Origin: Sphagnum compactum
Taxonomy: Eukaryota; Bryophyta; Sphagnopsida; Sphagnales
Assembly: GCA_965153455.1 (NCBI GenBank)
Contig: OZ234503.1
Span: forward strand, 2,480,001-2,544,000
Reading direction: 5' to 3'
Length of the DNA: 64,000 nucleotides
How positions within the stretch are numbered: the stretch's first letter is position 1; each line of letters opens with the position of its first letter. Under the pieces are notes generated by a model. It was not told the origin of the DNA. It worked only from the letters and a program-made list of their open reading frames with translations, and did not search any database. Below are positions 46,606 to 59,900 of the stretch, in pieces. The translations under genes were made by a program, and so were the position numbers.

Positions 46606-48960
46606 TCAAATATTCCATGCTTGACTATGGAAGTAGAAACCATCAGGGTTTCCGAATTCTGTTGTTCCCCCTGCAGGCTTGAACAAGAGTGACAAACTTG
46701 GTGATTTTGCATTTTTGTACTAGTAGATTCAAAACTGTCACACATGTGAAACCTGTAGGGACTAGTAATGTGGAGATGAACCAAAATACAGCTTCACATA
46801 ATAGAGAACCAGCATCTAGTCACACAGGTCAAATGCATTTGTCCTACCCAAGGGAAAAACATGTCAGCACTTCTGCGGCTTCTACTTGCAAAGGGGGAAC
46901 AATTGAGATTGGTAACAAGAAACATACCTCCAAACTGTGATACTGGAACATTGTCCTTTGTAGGGGGAGTGCGTGCAGGAGGATAATAAGATGCCAGGGG
47001 GGGGTACCCAGCTGCTGCAGGGGGGTATGAAGGACTAGCATCATAGTGAGGAGAAGCAGGATAAGCACATGGGATGTCCATTTGAGGAGGATCTGATGCA
47101 GAAGCCGGGCATCCATTTGAAGCATAAGGAGCTGGAGGGTACACTGAGTAACAGGAACCTTCAGATGGAAAGTGACCTGGGGGATTCCGAGAAGGAGGGG
47201 GGTAAGTTTGCTGTGGAGGGTAACCTGCACAGGGCGGTGGATAAATTTCACGTGGATAAGGAGCTGTTGCATGTTCTGTCACAGGTGGAGGATATGCGCC
47301 TGCATAAGGAGGTGCATATGCCCTTTCAGATCCAACTGCTTTCTTCTGCCACAAATATAACAGAGATGTTTTAACCAACATCAGAAACCAAGTAACTAGA
47401 ATCTTTGGAAGGAAATCAAGCTGGTAAATGCCCAGGAGGGGGAATAGGTTTGAGGTGGAGGGTAACCTACAAAGGGCCTTCCAGAAATTTCTGGATAAGG
47501 AGGGGCTGTTGCATATCCTATTGCAGGTGGTGGTGGATATGCACCTGCCTCAGGAGGTGGATATGTCCCTGCATATCCACCTGGTTTCTCCTTCTTCTGC
47601 CACAAACATAACAGAGATGTTTTAACAGAGGAAGATAAATCTCTAGAAAAGAACTGCAGACAACTAATGCCTTCCCACTACAAAGAAGGGGAGAGGAGAG
47701 AGGGACCCCAAAGATAGTATATTGATAAATTGTATCTGTTGTATATTGACAAAGTGTACAAGAACTTGAGGGCCTCACCACTGGTGAATAGTGCAAAATC
47801 AACCTCAGTTCTCCAGCATACCTGCATGGTTTGACATGATGATTGTGTTCAGCATAAGCAGTAGAAATTCTTCAACTCAACATACATTCACAAACAAAAA
47901 GTGCAGTGGATAGATGTAGAGGCATGCAAAGACTACCAACGACATAACAGCCGAATGTCCATATGCTGATACTTCCAATGAAATAATCAGAGAGGAGGCA
48001 TGTTATTGATATCCCTAACACCAGTGAAGAGGCTAATCTGCATATGCAATATCAACATATGCACATATAGATACTTACTTTCCACTTTGGGATTTGAGAG
48101 GCCATGCTGTGTCATCATAGCCAGATGACAAAGCCTTCTCCAGCAAAATTCTGCAACATCAACACAAATACAATCATTGACAACTCTAGAACACTACATA
48201 AACTGTTCAGGTCACAGTTTCATCGATCAGGTCACAGTTTGCATTTCAGTTTCACGGAAATAAACATTAAACACTCAGAGAGAGTGAACCCAATTCAACA
48301 AACCTGGTGCTGCCAATGAGGTCATCTGCAGTATAAGTGTTACTGTTCCACACTGAAACACTTACTTCACGCAAACCTTCAATCAGGGTAACAATGAACT
48401 TTCCATCAAATGTAGGATTCCTACCCCCATCTGCAACAGTCACCAAACCAAGACTGTAAAAATGTTACTGTCAAATGCTGCAATAACATCCTATTCACGC
48501 ACAATACTCAAGAAAGTGGAACAAGGACTAGAATAATATGGAAAATCAGACATCTTTGCACCATTTCATTTCTATGGCCAAATCCAGGAAGTTTGTGACA
48601 CAGTGCAGCTAACTGAAACCTCCAACTCCATTCTTGACAGAGTATGAAGGATGGTATAACAGATATAAGTGAGCTTTTCTTCATGTGATACTTGGATCAA
48701 ACAGAACTTGCAACAACTCAAATTCTTAACTCTCCTGACCAAATCGTGCGCATAGGATGCTGGGATCCAGATTTCTCCCAGTCATGACCCTTTATACCTC
48801 CCACTAGAAGTATTTCTTCACTCTCTAGCAACTTGGGAGAAATATTTAAGCAAACCTGTGTCAGTTTTTGTACGGAATCTGTTGGATGCATATTCAATGA
48901 CCACATAGGGATCCTGGTCCGAGAACCACTCCTTTTCATTTAGGTTTTTACAGCCAACAA
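46606..48960 (-). CDS. C2-domain protein with Pro/Tyr-rich tail (SRC2-like), 5' exon not found
   Basis: Exons, minus strand: 48,856-48,960; 48,304-48,430; 48,079-48,150; 47,779-47,821; 47,471-47,596 (donor uncertain); 46,928-47,345; 46,606-46,670. The C2 domain, a calcium-dependent phospholipid-binding module, is well conserved: VVGCKNLNEKEWFSDQDPYV, FRTKTDTDGGRNPTFDGKFI, LREVSVSVWNSNTYTADDLI and YAGELRLILHY. The tail is built from YPPP-type repeats (AGTYPPPEAGAYPPPPAIGY; SYPPAAAGYPPLASYYPPA). This layout is that of plant SRC2-like C2 proteins, associated with membranes and cold or defence signalling. Two tail exons are tandem duplicates with nearly identical acceptors. The first exon, which should encode Met and the first beta-strand, was not located. 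The last exon (FGGGTTEFGNPDGF..., stop 46,606) is less sure. Confidence 0.8.
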
Positions 48961-48999
48961 CTGCACCCTCGAAAAAATCACCAAGTTAATAATGATCAA

Positions 49000-50080
49000 A
49001 GAGTTGTTATCTCATTCCAGAGAATGGACTGAGTGCTTGCATATGACCTTCTTCATATAATTTACAACTTAACATGATTGGAAGTGAGAGATGACCCAGA
49101 TGAAGGTTATAAAGATTTCAGTCCTACAAAAATTTCAGCAAACAGGAAAAGAGGAGACCCACCCCTGTTTTCCAAAACACAGAGAACCAATGTACTATGC
49201 TTCTGTCACAAGATGCACACTAACAGGAAGACTTGGGCATGATGCTGGCTAGGTCAAGAAAAACACACAAGACAAGGAGATGAGGAAATTGAGAAGAAAA
49301 GGGAAAGACAAAAAGAAGAACCAGAAAAGAAAAAGAGGAAGACAAGACAGAAACAGCACAGAAAAGTTCTCTGGGGGCAAGATGTTTTGACGAGAAAGTG
49401 GGTTTTGAAAAGCTCCCCAGCTAGAAAGAAGCCATGGAAATAAGCATTCTGAAGATTCCTAAGGCAGAAAACACCAAACAAAAATCATTCTTTGTTAAGC
49501 AAACCTTCTGGCTGAATTTTACTAGGAACTTTCAAGATCTAAAACTGTTCTCTCCAGAAGACTAATTATTAAGCTCTCCACTTGTCAAGCTACATAAGAC
49601 CTAGAAGAGAAGAAGGTTCTTCTAGACCTGCAACCCACTAAATTCTGGTATGTCCCTCCAATTGCAGGCATGGTCCCTTCCAGAGGCCATTGGTTTTCCT
49701 TTTGTTTTGCAAGTCAAGCAGAACTGCCCTAATTAGTTTGAACCCATGCAAAAAAGTCCAAAAACTGCACACCATTAATCTCCAGCTCGTGTCCTTGTAT
49801 GCCTTGAACTCCCCCATGATAAAGATACGCCATGTCTCTAATTCAGCTTCCACCTGATTATTCTGCACCCAATGCTTACAAGTGTCAACCAAAACCATCT
49901 CCAAAATGTCCTTTCTGAATTCAAGAATGACATTCTAATCTTCTACTGCAACTCCTTGCATCGAACTCAACTATCAATACCTTGCTCGATCAACAATGTC
50001 TTCACACAAAAGGACCGAATTCTAGCTTACAGTGGAAGAAATGGAAAAAGCGCGAGGGGGGGGGGACGCAAATGCCAAAA
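49000..50080. other. Upstream/5' intron region of the C2 gene
   Basis: No coding exon was recognised. The missing first exon of the minus-strand C2 gene should lie here or in the GC-richer block to about 50,900. Confidence 0.4.
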
Positions 50081-50089
50081 GAAGAAGTG

Positions 50090-50850
50090 CGCACTAGTAA
50101 CCAAGCTTCTTGTGTCGCCGAAGACAAAAAATCGCGTCGTCCGGAAGCCGATTCCTCCGATCCTCGCGCGAGCGAGGATTCAGCTGCTGCCAGAGATCAA
50201 TGAGGGCGACGAAAAGCTCAAAACTGAACCGAACTCTCGCTCTTGCATTAATGAAAGAAATGGAACAGGGACAATAACCAAAATGGACAAGGAAGGCAAA
50301 TAGAATGCTCGCTAACCAAGCTTCTTGTGTCGCGTGGAGGACGAGAAATCGCGTCGGAAAAAGACTCCTCCGCTCCTCGCTCCAGGAAGCTGCGGCCAGA
50401 GGTTGTTGTTGGAGACGAAAAGCTAATTAGGTGTTTCGTTCGTTTCGTTTAAACCGAAATGCACGAAAAAAAAAAGGGAAAAAAACCAAAATCTCCAAGG
50501 AAAAAGGCAAAGAGAGTGCTCACTAACTAGGCTTGTTGCGTCGCGGAAGAAGAGAAATTGTGTCGGGAAAAAGACAGACTCCTCCGATCCTTGCTCGAGG
50601 AAGCTGCGGCCAGATGTTGTAGGAGACGAAAAGCTCAAAACATTGCCAAAGAAGAACCAAAATGAACGAACTAAGAAAGGGGGGGTGAGGGGGAAGGGGG
50701 GGCAAGGAAGGCGAAAAGAGTCCTCGCATTCGCGTCGCGGAAGACGAGAAAGAGCTCGGAAACCAAACCAATTCCGCCGATCTTCGCGCGAGGAAGCTGC
50801 GTCCATCCCGACGACGAGCTTCGAGGGTTGCAACAACGAAGCTCCACTGA
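50090..50850. repeat. GC-rich tandem repeat, 3-4 diverged copies of about 200-220 bases
   Basis: The block AAGCTTCTTGTGTCGC...GAGAAATCGCGTCGG...CTCCTCCGATCCTCGC...GAAGCTGCGGCCAGA...GAGACGAAAAGCT recurs at about 50,100, 50,310, 50,530 and (shorter) 50,730. Unlike the AT-rich flanks it is GC-rich, suggesting promoter or 5' UTR DNA of the minus-strand C2 gene that has been tandemly duplicated. Confidence 0.75.
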
Positions 50851-50899
50851 GCGCTTGCTCCTCCAAGGCGTCTGAGATCCCTGTTCATCGAACGGCGTA

Positions 50900-53800
50900 G
50901 ATTGAAGAAGGGAATTTGATCGACGCTATTTCTGAGTTCCGGTGAATCTAACGGTGAAATTTTGCCGATGCGTCGGACCGACATTGTCACGGTCACCGGT
51001 ACTGCAGGGTCGTGCTCAGACCGTGTACGGCTTTTAGATTTGTACGGATATACGGAGTTGCCAGGTGGGTACCTCAACGTGGAAAGTATCCCGTGACCGA
51101 CCCGGCCGGTGACGGTAATAATAATAATAATAAATTTCAGTGTTTTCTTAGGAATTTTTCTAATGTAGCCTAAATGGCGATCATCCGTGGGAAAATTTAG
51201 AAAAAATGGTGATCATGCCTACGAAGTTTTAGCCAAATCTGGCTATAAACCAGATATGAAGTGCAAACGTTTTTATCAACCTTCCATATTAATGGCTACA
51301 CAATGAAAACCAAATATAGAAATATAGTGATTTTTACTTCTTTTTTTGTTCCTCTTTTCTGGCAACTGAAACTGTCCAAAATCACTTCATTTTTTTAAAA
51401 AAACTTTTGATTTCTATTTTTGGCGAAATTTTAGCCAGAGAAAAAAAAAAGGCTAGGTCACCACCAGTCCCGGGGCGGCCCCTTGAGGTTCAATCTGCAA
51501 AGTTAGGGTACCCTTTTAGGGCCATTTTGTTGAGCCTAAGGATCTCAACCTAAGAACCAAAAACATTTTCCATTGGCTGGTAAATCAGTTTATTTCACCT
51601 AACTTGGCTGGGCAGCTATGGAAGCTTCATTTTGCCACAAAAGCCCCTGGCTTTAATTTTCTAGTTATAAGTAAGGGCACAACTATAAACAAATAATAAA
51701 TGTCTCCTCAAAATGCAAAGGCATCACTGATTTCATTAGATTTTGAGTGAATACACCGATTATAATGAATGGTACCTAATGAAAAAATAAATATATAAGT
51801 TTCAAGAGCTTTTCAATGATATAAGGAACTTCTCAATCCAATGAGTCTGGACCTCTGCAACCGCCCTTTGAAAACTCAGGAGTCCATTAGAACTCCAACT
51901 TCCAAAGTGGGAGCTCACTTGAAAATGTGAGGGTTCATTTTGTCACATACTCTGAATTTGTTAATCTAGTGAATCGAGACTAATGAATTGCATCCACATT
52001 TTATAGTAATGCTTAAACTTTAATCTTGGAATACACTTCACATGCATGACATAATACAAGAAACCAAAAAACAGCTGCAAATCATCCAAAGATCACTCAT
52101 ACACACTCAAATTATCAAGACACATACATACCATGAAAAAAACCAAAAACATACACACCCAAATTGTAAGGACATGGTGAAAAGACACACACACACAAAA
52201 AAAATAAAAAAGAAGGAAATGGAACAAGTACAAAAGGGTCATACGGGTCATATGTAGGTTTGTCGGTAAGGCTGAACAACTAGCTAATATACTTAGGGTT
52301 ACTTTAGACGGCCCAAAGGTTTGAGGGTCCAATGAAATAGAATAATCCTATTGAATTCAATGAGAATCATAAATTGGACCCATGACCTTGAGAAAGAAAG
52401 GGTCCAAGACCAAAAAGTGGCAAATTGAGGCTAAACTTACAGGGCACCATTTTGGAAGGTAAATCAATTGGTTTGAACCCCAAAATCACTAAATAAATAA
52501 AGACTAAAAAAAGAAGAGCTCATGATTTGAAGAACCAAGATGCAAGCTAACGTCCATGGCAAGGTCCAACTCAAGGATTCAATTTGCTTCAAATGAGTCC
52601 AAATTGGTTCCTACGAATTTGGACCCTGGATGGGCCCCATCTAAAGCGGGCCTTGAGTATGGAGGGCAACAACAAACGAACAAAAACTATTTTTATTATA
52701 TAGATGTATGGAGTAAAGGTTAGAAGTAACTTGCAATAACAATACCTTGCTATGTATGGACTATGGATGGCACAAACAACCAAAAACAATGGTAATGCGC
52801 AATCCGGGAGTCATTCCCAAAACAAGGGGCCAAATTTGTATTTTCAGCTCCCTTACCTGCCTGAAGAAAACTGTTTTCAGCAAGCCGGATCTTCTGCAGT
52901 GGAAGGTACCAGCGAGGCTGTGTTGGGATCTTCTGACCAGCAGAAGGTACCAGCCAGCCTGTCACTATTTTTAAAAAGTGAACAAATCCCAGCTCTGCTT
53001 TAGGTAGGAACTCAGGCCCTTTTCCTATACGGAATACCCTCTTGAAGGAGAATTTGTTGTGCAACGAGCAAAAACCATGTTGTCACGAATGCCTACCCTT
53101 TTGCGCGTAGAATCACTTAGACCCTAAACCCTAAGACCCGAACCTTGACAAAACCCTAAAGTGGGGCAACCCTTTTGTTGGCCTCAAGAACATTCAAATG
53201 TTCATCTGAAGAAGCCTGAAGGTTGTTCATTGCACAAAGGAATTAAAAAGCGTATCTGCATCAACAATGTCTGGAACACAAGTCCTTGAACATAATCAGT
53301 TGTGTCCTAGGAGCTCCAAACCCTAATCACTGTCTGTCAGAACAACATGGGCTCTCTCTCTCTCTTCATGTCTCTCTTCTTCTTCTGTGCATCTGCATTG
53401 CAAAATTCTGTTCGGTGGTCCCTTTGTTGCAATCTGCATGACATCAAAGATGGGATGGATCTGGCCTGCAATAGACAATACACTTGTCGGCTGGCTGGAT
53501 GGAGTATAGTTGAAGGGGTGGGGGAAGGGGGGCCTGCTCTGATGCAGATCTGCTGGTGGTTTCATCTGATTGACCAAGCATTGCAACAGCTGCATGTGGC
53601 AGGAAATCCATGATTGCTATGCACAGCATTGTGGTTCGTCAATCCATTCTCATTTGCAGTGGCCACCAGAGGCACCTTTGAGGCTCTTGTCTGTGCTGAC
53701 ATCATTTGGATTTTTCTACCTGATGACAGGTAGAGCTAATTCTTTGTCTCCTGCATCTGAATTGCTCACCTGCCACTGATTGTATGCACCTCCACATGTG

Positions 53801-55300
53801 TCTGCAGTACAACATACAAATCCCATCTGAATTCTTCATCTTCCAGTGATTGTATTTGCCTCTCTGCATTTTTCTGCTGTATGAAAAACAAATTCCAGAA
53901 CTTGAATGTGTTTGTTTGCAATGCTGTGGCTTCTTCAGGTTCAGAGCTACACCATAACAGCTCTAAGGGGGAGATTGGTGATGTTTGTGTGATTGCAGGG
54001 CAGCTGGTGCAAGCAGCCATTGGTACACAGTGGTAGTGCATTTCCAAATCTATCCAATCTCTATGCTCTTCCTATTGTCCTACTAACAAGGATTCTCCAT
54101 CAATCAACCTCCAAAATACAAAGCTGGAGAAGCCCTCAATTGCTAGCAAAGGGCTGTGGGGATAGATCGAGAGAGAGAGAGTCACATTTGGCATTGTTCC
54201 CAGCAGGGTCACATTTGACTGCAATTTGTTATGCCCTGCATGCTTGTGGACAACTGCCCATGTATATTGGTTGGGTTGGGCTTCTCTTTTGAAGCTTCAA
54301 TGCAGAATGTTTTCTTTCAACTGTGGCTAGCCAGTCTTGTATTTTTCAGAGTTACCATCAGGGTCTTGGTAGTTTTGGTGTGGAAGCAAACACTCTTCCC
54401 ACTTTTCAAACAGGGAAAGCTAACCTCCATTGACCAATCAACACATACAAAGACAGACTAACAAAGTACTCCTTCAAATGCAAATACTTCAATTCGCTTT
54501 CAACACATCCAATCTGCCTTTGAAGGTTTTTTATGTACAAGTATTTGATTCCTGCAGCATTTTGATATTTGATACATGGCACCCAAATGCTTTGCATGCT
54601 GTGACATGTGGGTCCCAGAGTTCTGTTTCTAGAGTTACCATTTTGGCAAGCCATGCAACATTACATGGTATACATCTCATACCTGAGTTCTGGGTGCAGT
54701 GCTAGCCCCTTGTGTATTTCTTCCTGGATTTCCTTACCTTTGAGAATAGATGCCAAAGATCAGATGCTGTCCATTCTTCCTTTTTTGGTGTCTGACTTCC
54801 AACATGGGTACCAAGAAGTGTCAGGAGTTGTATCGCACTCTTCCCTAGTTATAAATCACCTTCTCTATGCAAGTTACAGTCATGATGCACTGTCATGAGG
54901 CAGTACCAAGCCTTGCGTCTTTGGAATGAAACACCTTAACTCAATGAAGGTATAGTAGTCATGGGCTTTGATAGCGATTGCATACAATATACAACAGATA
55001 ATACTAGAGTGGAGAACATGCTTTGGTCCTTACCCCAAGTCCTTACCTTCCTGCATGCACAACCTTCTCAAAGCACATTAGTTTCCACCTAGTCCTATCT
55101 GGAATCTTTCCAAACAAGAGCTTTGAAGATCAGGAAGGACTATACCCAGGAATCAACAGAAAGCTTCTTTCTACTAGAAGTGAATGCATATGTTACACTT
55201 GGTTGCGATATTACATGCAGTGGAGAAAAGACATGCTTGTCAAACACCATGGTGTTCCACTCTTTCATGTCACTCTAAGTACCTAATCTGCTTTTGTTGG
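50900..55300. other. Intergenic stretch with repeats
   Basis: No gene could be supported. It holds dispersed repeats at about 51,165-51,400 (partner at 25.5 kb) and 52,290-52,480 (partner at 31.4 kb). Telomere-like CCCTAAACCCTAA occurs at about 53,120. A plus-strand frame at 53,347-53,613 begins with a signal-like MGSLSLFMSLFFFCASALQ but is otherwise unrecognised and lies on CT-rich sequence. Confidence 0.45.
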
Positions 55301-55303
55301 TCA

Positions 55304-56912
55304 TCAGCTCAACTCCAACCCAGATGTCACCATCAGTGTACTGAACTCGGAAAAGTTCAAAAACCCATCTTTGTCTGTGTCAAACATATCCATTGTTGAA
55401 CTTACAAGCTGCAAAAAACAAAGCGGAAGCCTCTTTAAAAATCAAGTGGATGTCTCCTTTTTCAGTTTCTTCAGGTAGGAGATGCTGACAAGTAGTTGTT
55501 AATGACGCTGGAAAAACTACTTCATGAGCATTTCATGATCCCAATTTTAGAAATGTAGGAAGCTGAAGCATTGGACAAATGGAATTGCAATGAAATTGGG
55601 TTGTGAAAGATGATGCAAGAACCGCAAACACCTCATATCTTCTACTGGTGACCAATGACTGAAGAAAATTCCCATTGAGCATCTTCTGCCTGAGAAAATC
55701 TGCACTTTTTGAACAGTATTTGACAATATAAGAATTGGCACCTGTTCCACTTGGGTCTGTGGGAGGGCCTGACCACAAGCAACCACCATTGCATCTGCAA
55801 CCTCCGAATGAGATAGCTTCCCATCATGATTTGAGTCATAGTAGTTGTATAAAACTGCACCATCAGTAATACCCCGAGGATTTCTATGAATCGCCTATGA
55901 TGTCTCCGACACAATCAGTCAAACAGGGATAGAAGGAAAGGTTAGGTTTCTGCTACACTGGAGTCCAGTGAAGAGAGAGAAGAGCAGCAAGAACAATGTA
56001 TTACAGAGTGACGCCTATTAGAGACAGAGTCAATGAAAGTGAGATAGGTAGAAAGAGAAAGGATCCATGAGTTCGAGGAAATATTCCAACTGCACAAATC
56101 AAAGAACTTGATGCATGGAGAACATGAATGAGCACTTTGAAGACTAGTCAATGGACAACTGCAGTCCACTAGACTCAGATGTTTAATGGGAAGGACAGAT
56201 GAACAATGGGACATTCACCTCGAAGCTTGGCCTCAGGGGATTTCATAGCCCGGAATGCAGTGATTTCTTTGTGAATTTCATCAAAGCTGATAGTGCCATC
56301 TCCATCAGCATCAACATATTTGAATAGACCCTCTGTACAAGGTGCTGTTCACACAAACATGGAAGATTGAACATCAGGTACCTCTGTCATATGCCGAGAA
56401 CAATAGGAAAATAAGGGTGGTAATAAGACAGAACAGAGAACTGTGCACATACAAGGGCCAAGCAGATCAGAGAACTTCTCTTGAGTCAAATGCATATGCT
56501 CTTTGCCTGTCACTTTTCTAAACCTGTGCTTAGCACGCAACTCCTCATGCCCTGACACTGCAAACGGATAAAAAGGTAAAATCTGTATCCAAGAGAAAAC
56601 AAAAGCAGCAACTTGTTTCAGAGGGAGGCTCATGACTTCAAGAACAACTTAGACTACTACTACATATCCAAAATGTGGCTTGAACAAGCACATGGAGGTC
56701 TCTTGTTCAGATATAGGAAAAACAGAGAAGAAGGCTCCAGAAGCAGAAAGAATGTGTCACCAGGGCAACTAACATCTTTTAGTGCAGTGCAGGACGCATT
56801 CTGTATCAAAATCAAAAACACATGCAAAATATGAAGTAGCATAGTTGTGCGGGTATGTAAGGAACTTACAGCCTCCAGGAGGACGGTGTAAACAACTGTT
56901 GGTGCTACCCAT
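55304..56912 (-). CDS. EF-hand calcium-binding protein, 163 aa, 5 exons, probable N-myristoylation
   Basis: CDS is complement(join(55304..55408, 55742..55854, 56219..56344, 56453..56557, 56870..56912)); all junctions are GT-AG and phases agree. The N-terminus MGSTNSC carries Gly2 and Ser6, a good N-myristoylation context, suggesting membrane attachment. Next come HEELRAKHRFRKVTGKEHMH and LTQEKFSDLLGP. Three canonical 12-residue EF loops follow: DADGDGTISFDE (exon 3), DSNHDGKLSHSE (exon 4) and DTDKDGFLNFSE (exon 5), each with acidic positions 1 and 12 and Gly6. The protein ends TSGLELS. I recognise the EF-hand superfamily, not a named member. The odd number of visible loops implies a degenerate partner near the N-terminus. 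The least certain junction is exon 2 to 3 (reads GPSPCTEGLFKY). Confidence 0.85.
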
Positions 56913-59900
56913 GGTCTCTTACTATGTGCTCTGATGTTGGGTCGTGGAAAGCACTCATTGTCTACTTAGTCCCTTCCATATATCTCATTGCCTTATGTCT
57001 CTTGTTATCTCCCCTCCAACTCTCTACCTTGTAGAGTCCAAGGTGTTATCACCATGAATAAATTACACTCATGCCTCTGTAATCATGTCTGTAGACCATA
57101 GTCATCGACCCTGCAGCCACTGTACAACAACCAGATCTTCAGATTTCTTCAATTGATTTGTATCAGTTAACTCTCCAACAAGGAGCACCATCCAAACAAG
57201 TAGCGGTTTTGGATGGACCATACATATATGTCAATGCTGGAGTAAACTGGCATGTAGGGGGGAGGGGGGCCTCCCATGAGGTGCCGACTATTCTCCATGG
57301 AGATATTTAAACTACAGAATCATTACTGAAGATGTAGCATCAAGTTCCTTCATAAAAGGCATTGTGATAGCAACATGGGAAATCAAAGCCTGTAAGAAAA
57401 CAATGTGCGGTGTAGTATTGCAATCTAGTCTGGTCCTCAAGTTTTCTTCTTGAGGTTTGAGTTTGGACATGTGTTCTTAACTCAGAATCTGACAACTTTG
57501 TGGCAATAGTGAATATATAAGTGCAGTAGATTCAGCACAGATGCAAAAACTTCAGGCATGTATATTGATCCCATTCTTGACCTAATAAAAGACTTGGTGC
57601 ATAGATAAGGGTTTGGGTTTGCTCTGAATTGCTTCGACCGAATACCATCTTGTTTGAATCCCATCTTCTTGTTCCGAAACTCATCTCCGATGAGAAAGAA
57701 GAGTGGTAAATCTCATTCCTTTTTGTTTTGTTTCAGAGGCATGCATCTACTACATCGAATCAAACCTAAAACCACAGCCAATGCAACTGTGGCCATTTCA
57801 CTAACCGCCAGTGGCAGATAACCTAGAAACGGAGTGCCAAAGAAGGAGGCCCCAAGAAGGTTGAAGAATATGTAAACAACCAAGAAAAATTCAAAGCTGG
57901 GATTTAGAGCAGAGAAAATTGCAGATTTTAATTTTTTTTTGGCAGCTACATTTACTACTGCTCCATGAAGATCAAAGGCAGCAAGTCCAAAGGCCACCTT
58001 CTTAAAAGCGGTCCTGCTAAACAATGTTGAGTTCCAAGTCCAAAGAAGCAGCTCCCAAGATGGGCAGAAAAAGCTCCAAATCAGTGTCACCAAGACTGCA
58101 TTTTGAGTTGATTTCTCCGACCAGGGTTGTTGATTTCTCTCGCATACACAGATCTTTTGAGATCAACCAAGAGAGCGAACCTGACATTCGTTTGTGGGTG
58201 GGAAGAAGGAGGGAAAAAAAATCAACGGGGATGGCAGAGGCGAGCAACAACAAACAGAAATGCAGAAAACACACACACAAGAGGAGAAAAGAGGAGAGGA
58301 GAGGAGAAAGAGAGAGAGAATGGAAGGGTTGCGAGGGGCGCGCATCTTCATCCTCTTCACTTTCATTCCTCATCCACATCTCATCCGTTTTGTGAACATT
58401 TTGTGGACCAATGTTGTTGCTTCATCCATCTTTTTAATGCCTTTTGATGCCAATGGGGGAGGAGAGGCCAAATTGTGTGTAGGGTAATGGCCAAGGCCAC
58501 TAACAATACCCTAAAAAGATCCATTTTTAGATTCTTCCTAGTTCTAGATTGAAAGTTGGAATGTACACATACATCCCACATTAATGAAATTACATCTTAA
58601 AATCCAACATCACAAATCCAAATCATGAGTGCAATCGATATCAAGTCTTTTCCTTCACTTCATTCCTCAATCGACATCAAGTCTTTTCCTTCACTTCCAT
58701 TCCTCAATGGTGTTGTTGCATGGAAATGTCTCGAAGCTCACAAAAATCTTGTGCATACATCCAAACCACATGAGGTCTAAATGTTTTGTCAATTGATTCT
58801 AGCGCTTGGATTTCACAAAATTAAAGATACAAAAAATGTTCTTTCATCTTCGACATTACCAAAAACAATGATAATGAGAAGTTCCATAAGATTCATAAAC
58901 TCTAGTAGGTGATGGTTGATGATTTGGTTGAATGCCAATTGAACCCACAATTCGGAGGTCTTCTAAGTTGAACCCACAATCTAGCTTGTGATTAAAAGGA
59001 GGTTTGATCACTAATGTGTTGTTGTTTTTCATGGTATTAGCAAAGAAAAAATTGAAACTTGCTTTTAGTTAGAATCAACTCATAAGCAAAGGGGGCAAGT
59101 TAGGCATCACTAAGAATGGACTTAAAGTGGTAGAAATTATTAACCAAAATGGTTAAATGGGGAAAAAAAGGTAAGTTCAACATCTAGTTACAACCAATGG
59201 TGAAGATATATATTCCTAATTGAATTCATAAGGTCCTAAGAAGAAAAAACACAAAGCTTTCAAGGTTAGCTTTTTCATTTGCTCTTGAGTATAGTGAATT
59301 GAAAATATTTTGATAGAAATGTTTATCAACCTCATTAATCCAAACATGTGAGCTACGTGTATGTAGAGCCCCTTCATCTCTTGTCACCATGCTCACAACA
59401 CCAATTAACAAGCTCAATGTTCAAATAAGCCCCAATACAATACAAAAAACTACACCAACATGTTAGTCAAGATGTTTGAACTAAAACGCTATGTCACCTT
59501 CTCCAAGTTGAACAATATGGATATTTGTCTTTAATTTTACATCACATATGCATGTACATTTATCCAAAATTGAATGTCAACATAAGTTACCTCATCACAA
59601 GACATAGATATAAACTTTGTTAATTGCACCCAAAAAAAATTTGGCTTTCAACATTCATAACTTTGAATGAAACTATTATGCCATACCCCAACCACTTGAA
59701 TCATTCCAAATGTTTCCAAGGATTGTTCGGAACCTTCAAAAAGAAAAGCTTGCAATGATTCAAAATTGAAATCAAGCAATGATTTCCCCAACTTTAATAA
59801 ATTGACAAATGAAAAAAATAAATATACTTAACTATAATCACACCAATAGGAATCGTAACAAGTGTAACCGAAGTTTAATTTTCATGTTTAAATGTCAAAC

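Noticed and set aside
49254-49481. Minus-strand frame with Phe/Ser-rich protein
   Set aside because: Complement of an A/G-rich run; composition artefact inside the C2 gene's upstream or intron region.
53105-53155. Interstitial telomere or chromosome-end signal at CCCTAAACCCTAA
   Set aside because: Only one or two units are present; isolated telo-box-like motifs are common in plant promoters.
53347-53613. Possible secreted peptide with signal-like N-terminus
   Set aside because: The signal-like part comes from CT repeats, the rest matches nothing I know, and there is no supporting gene structure.
58024-58487. Overlapping plus-strand frames rich in Arg/Glu/Lys
   Set aside because: They arise from GA-rich low-complexity sequence and have no conserved features.
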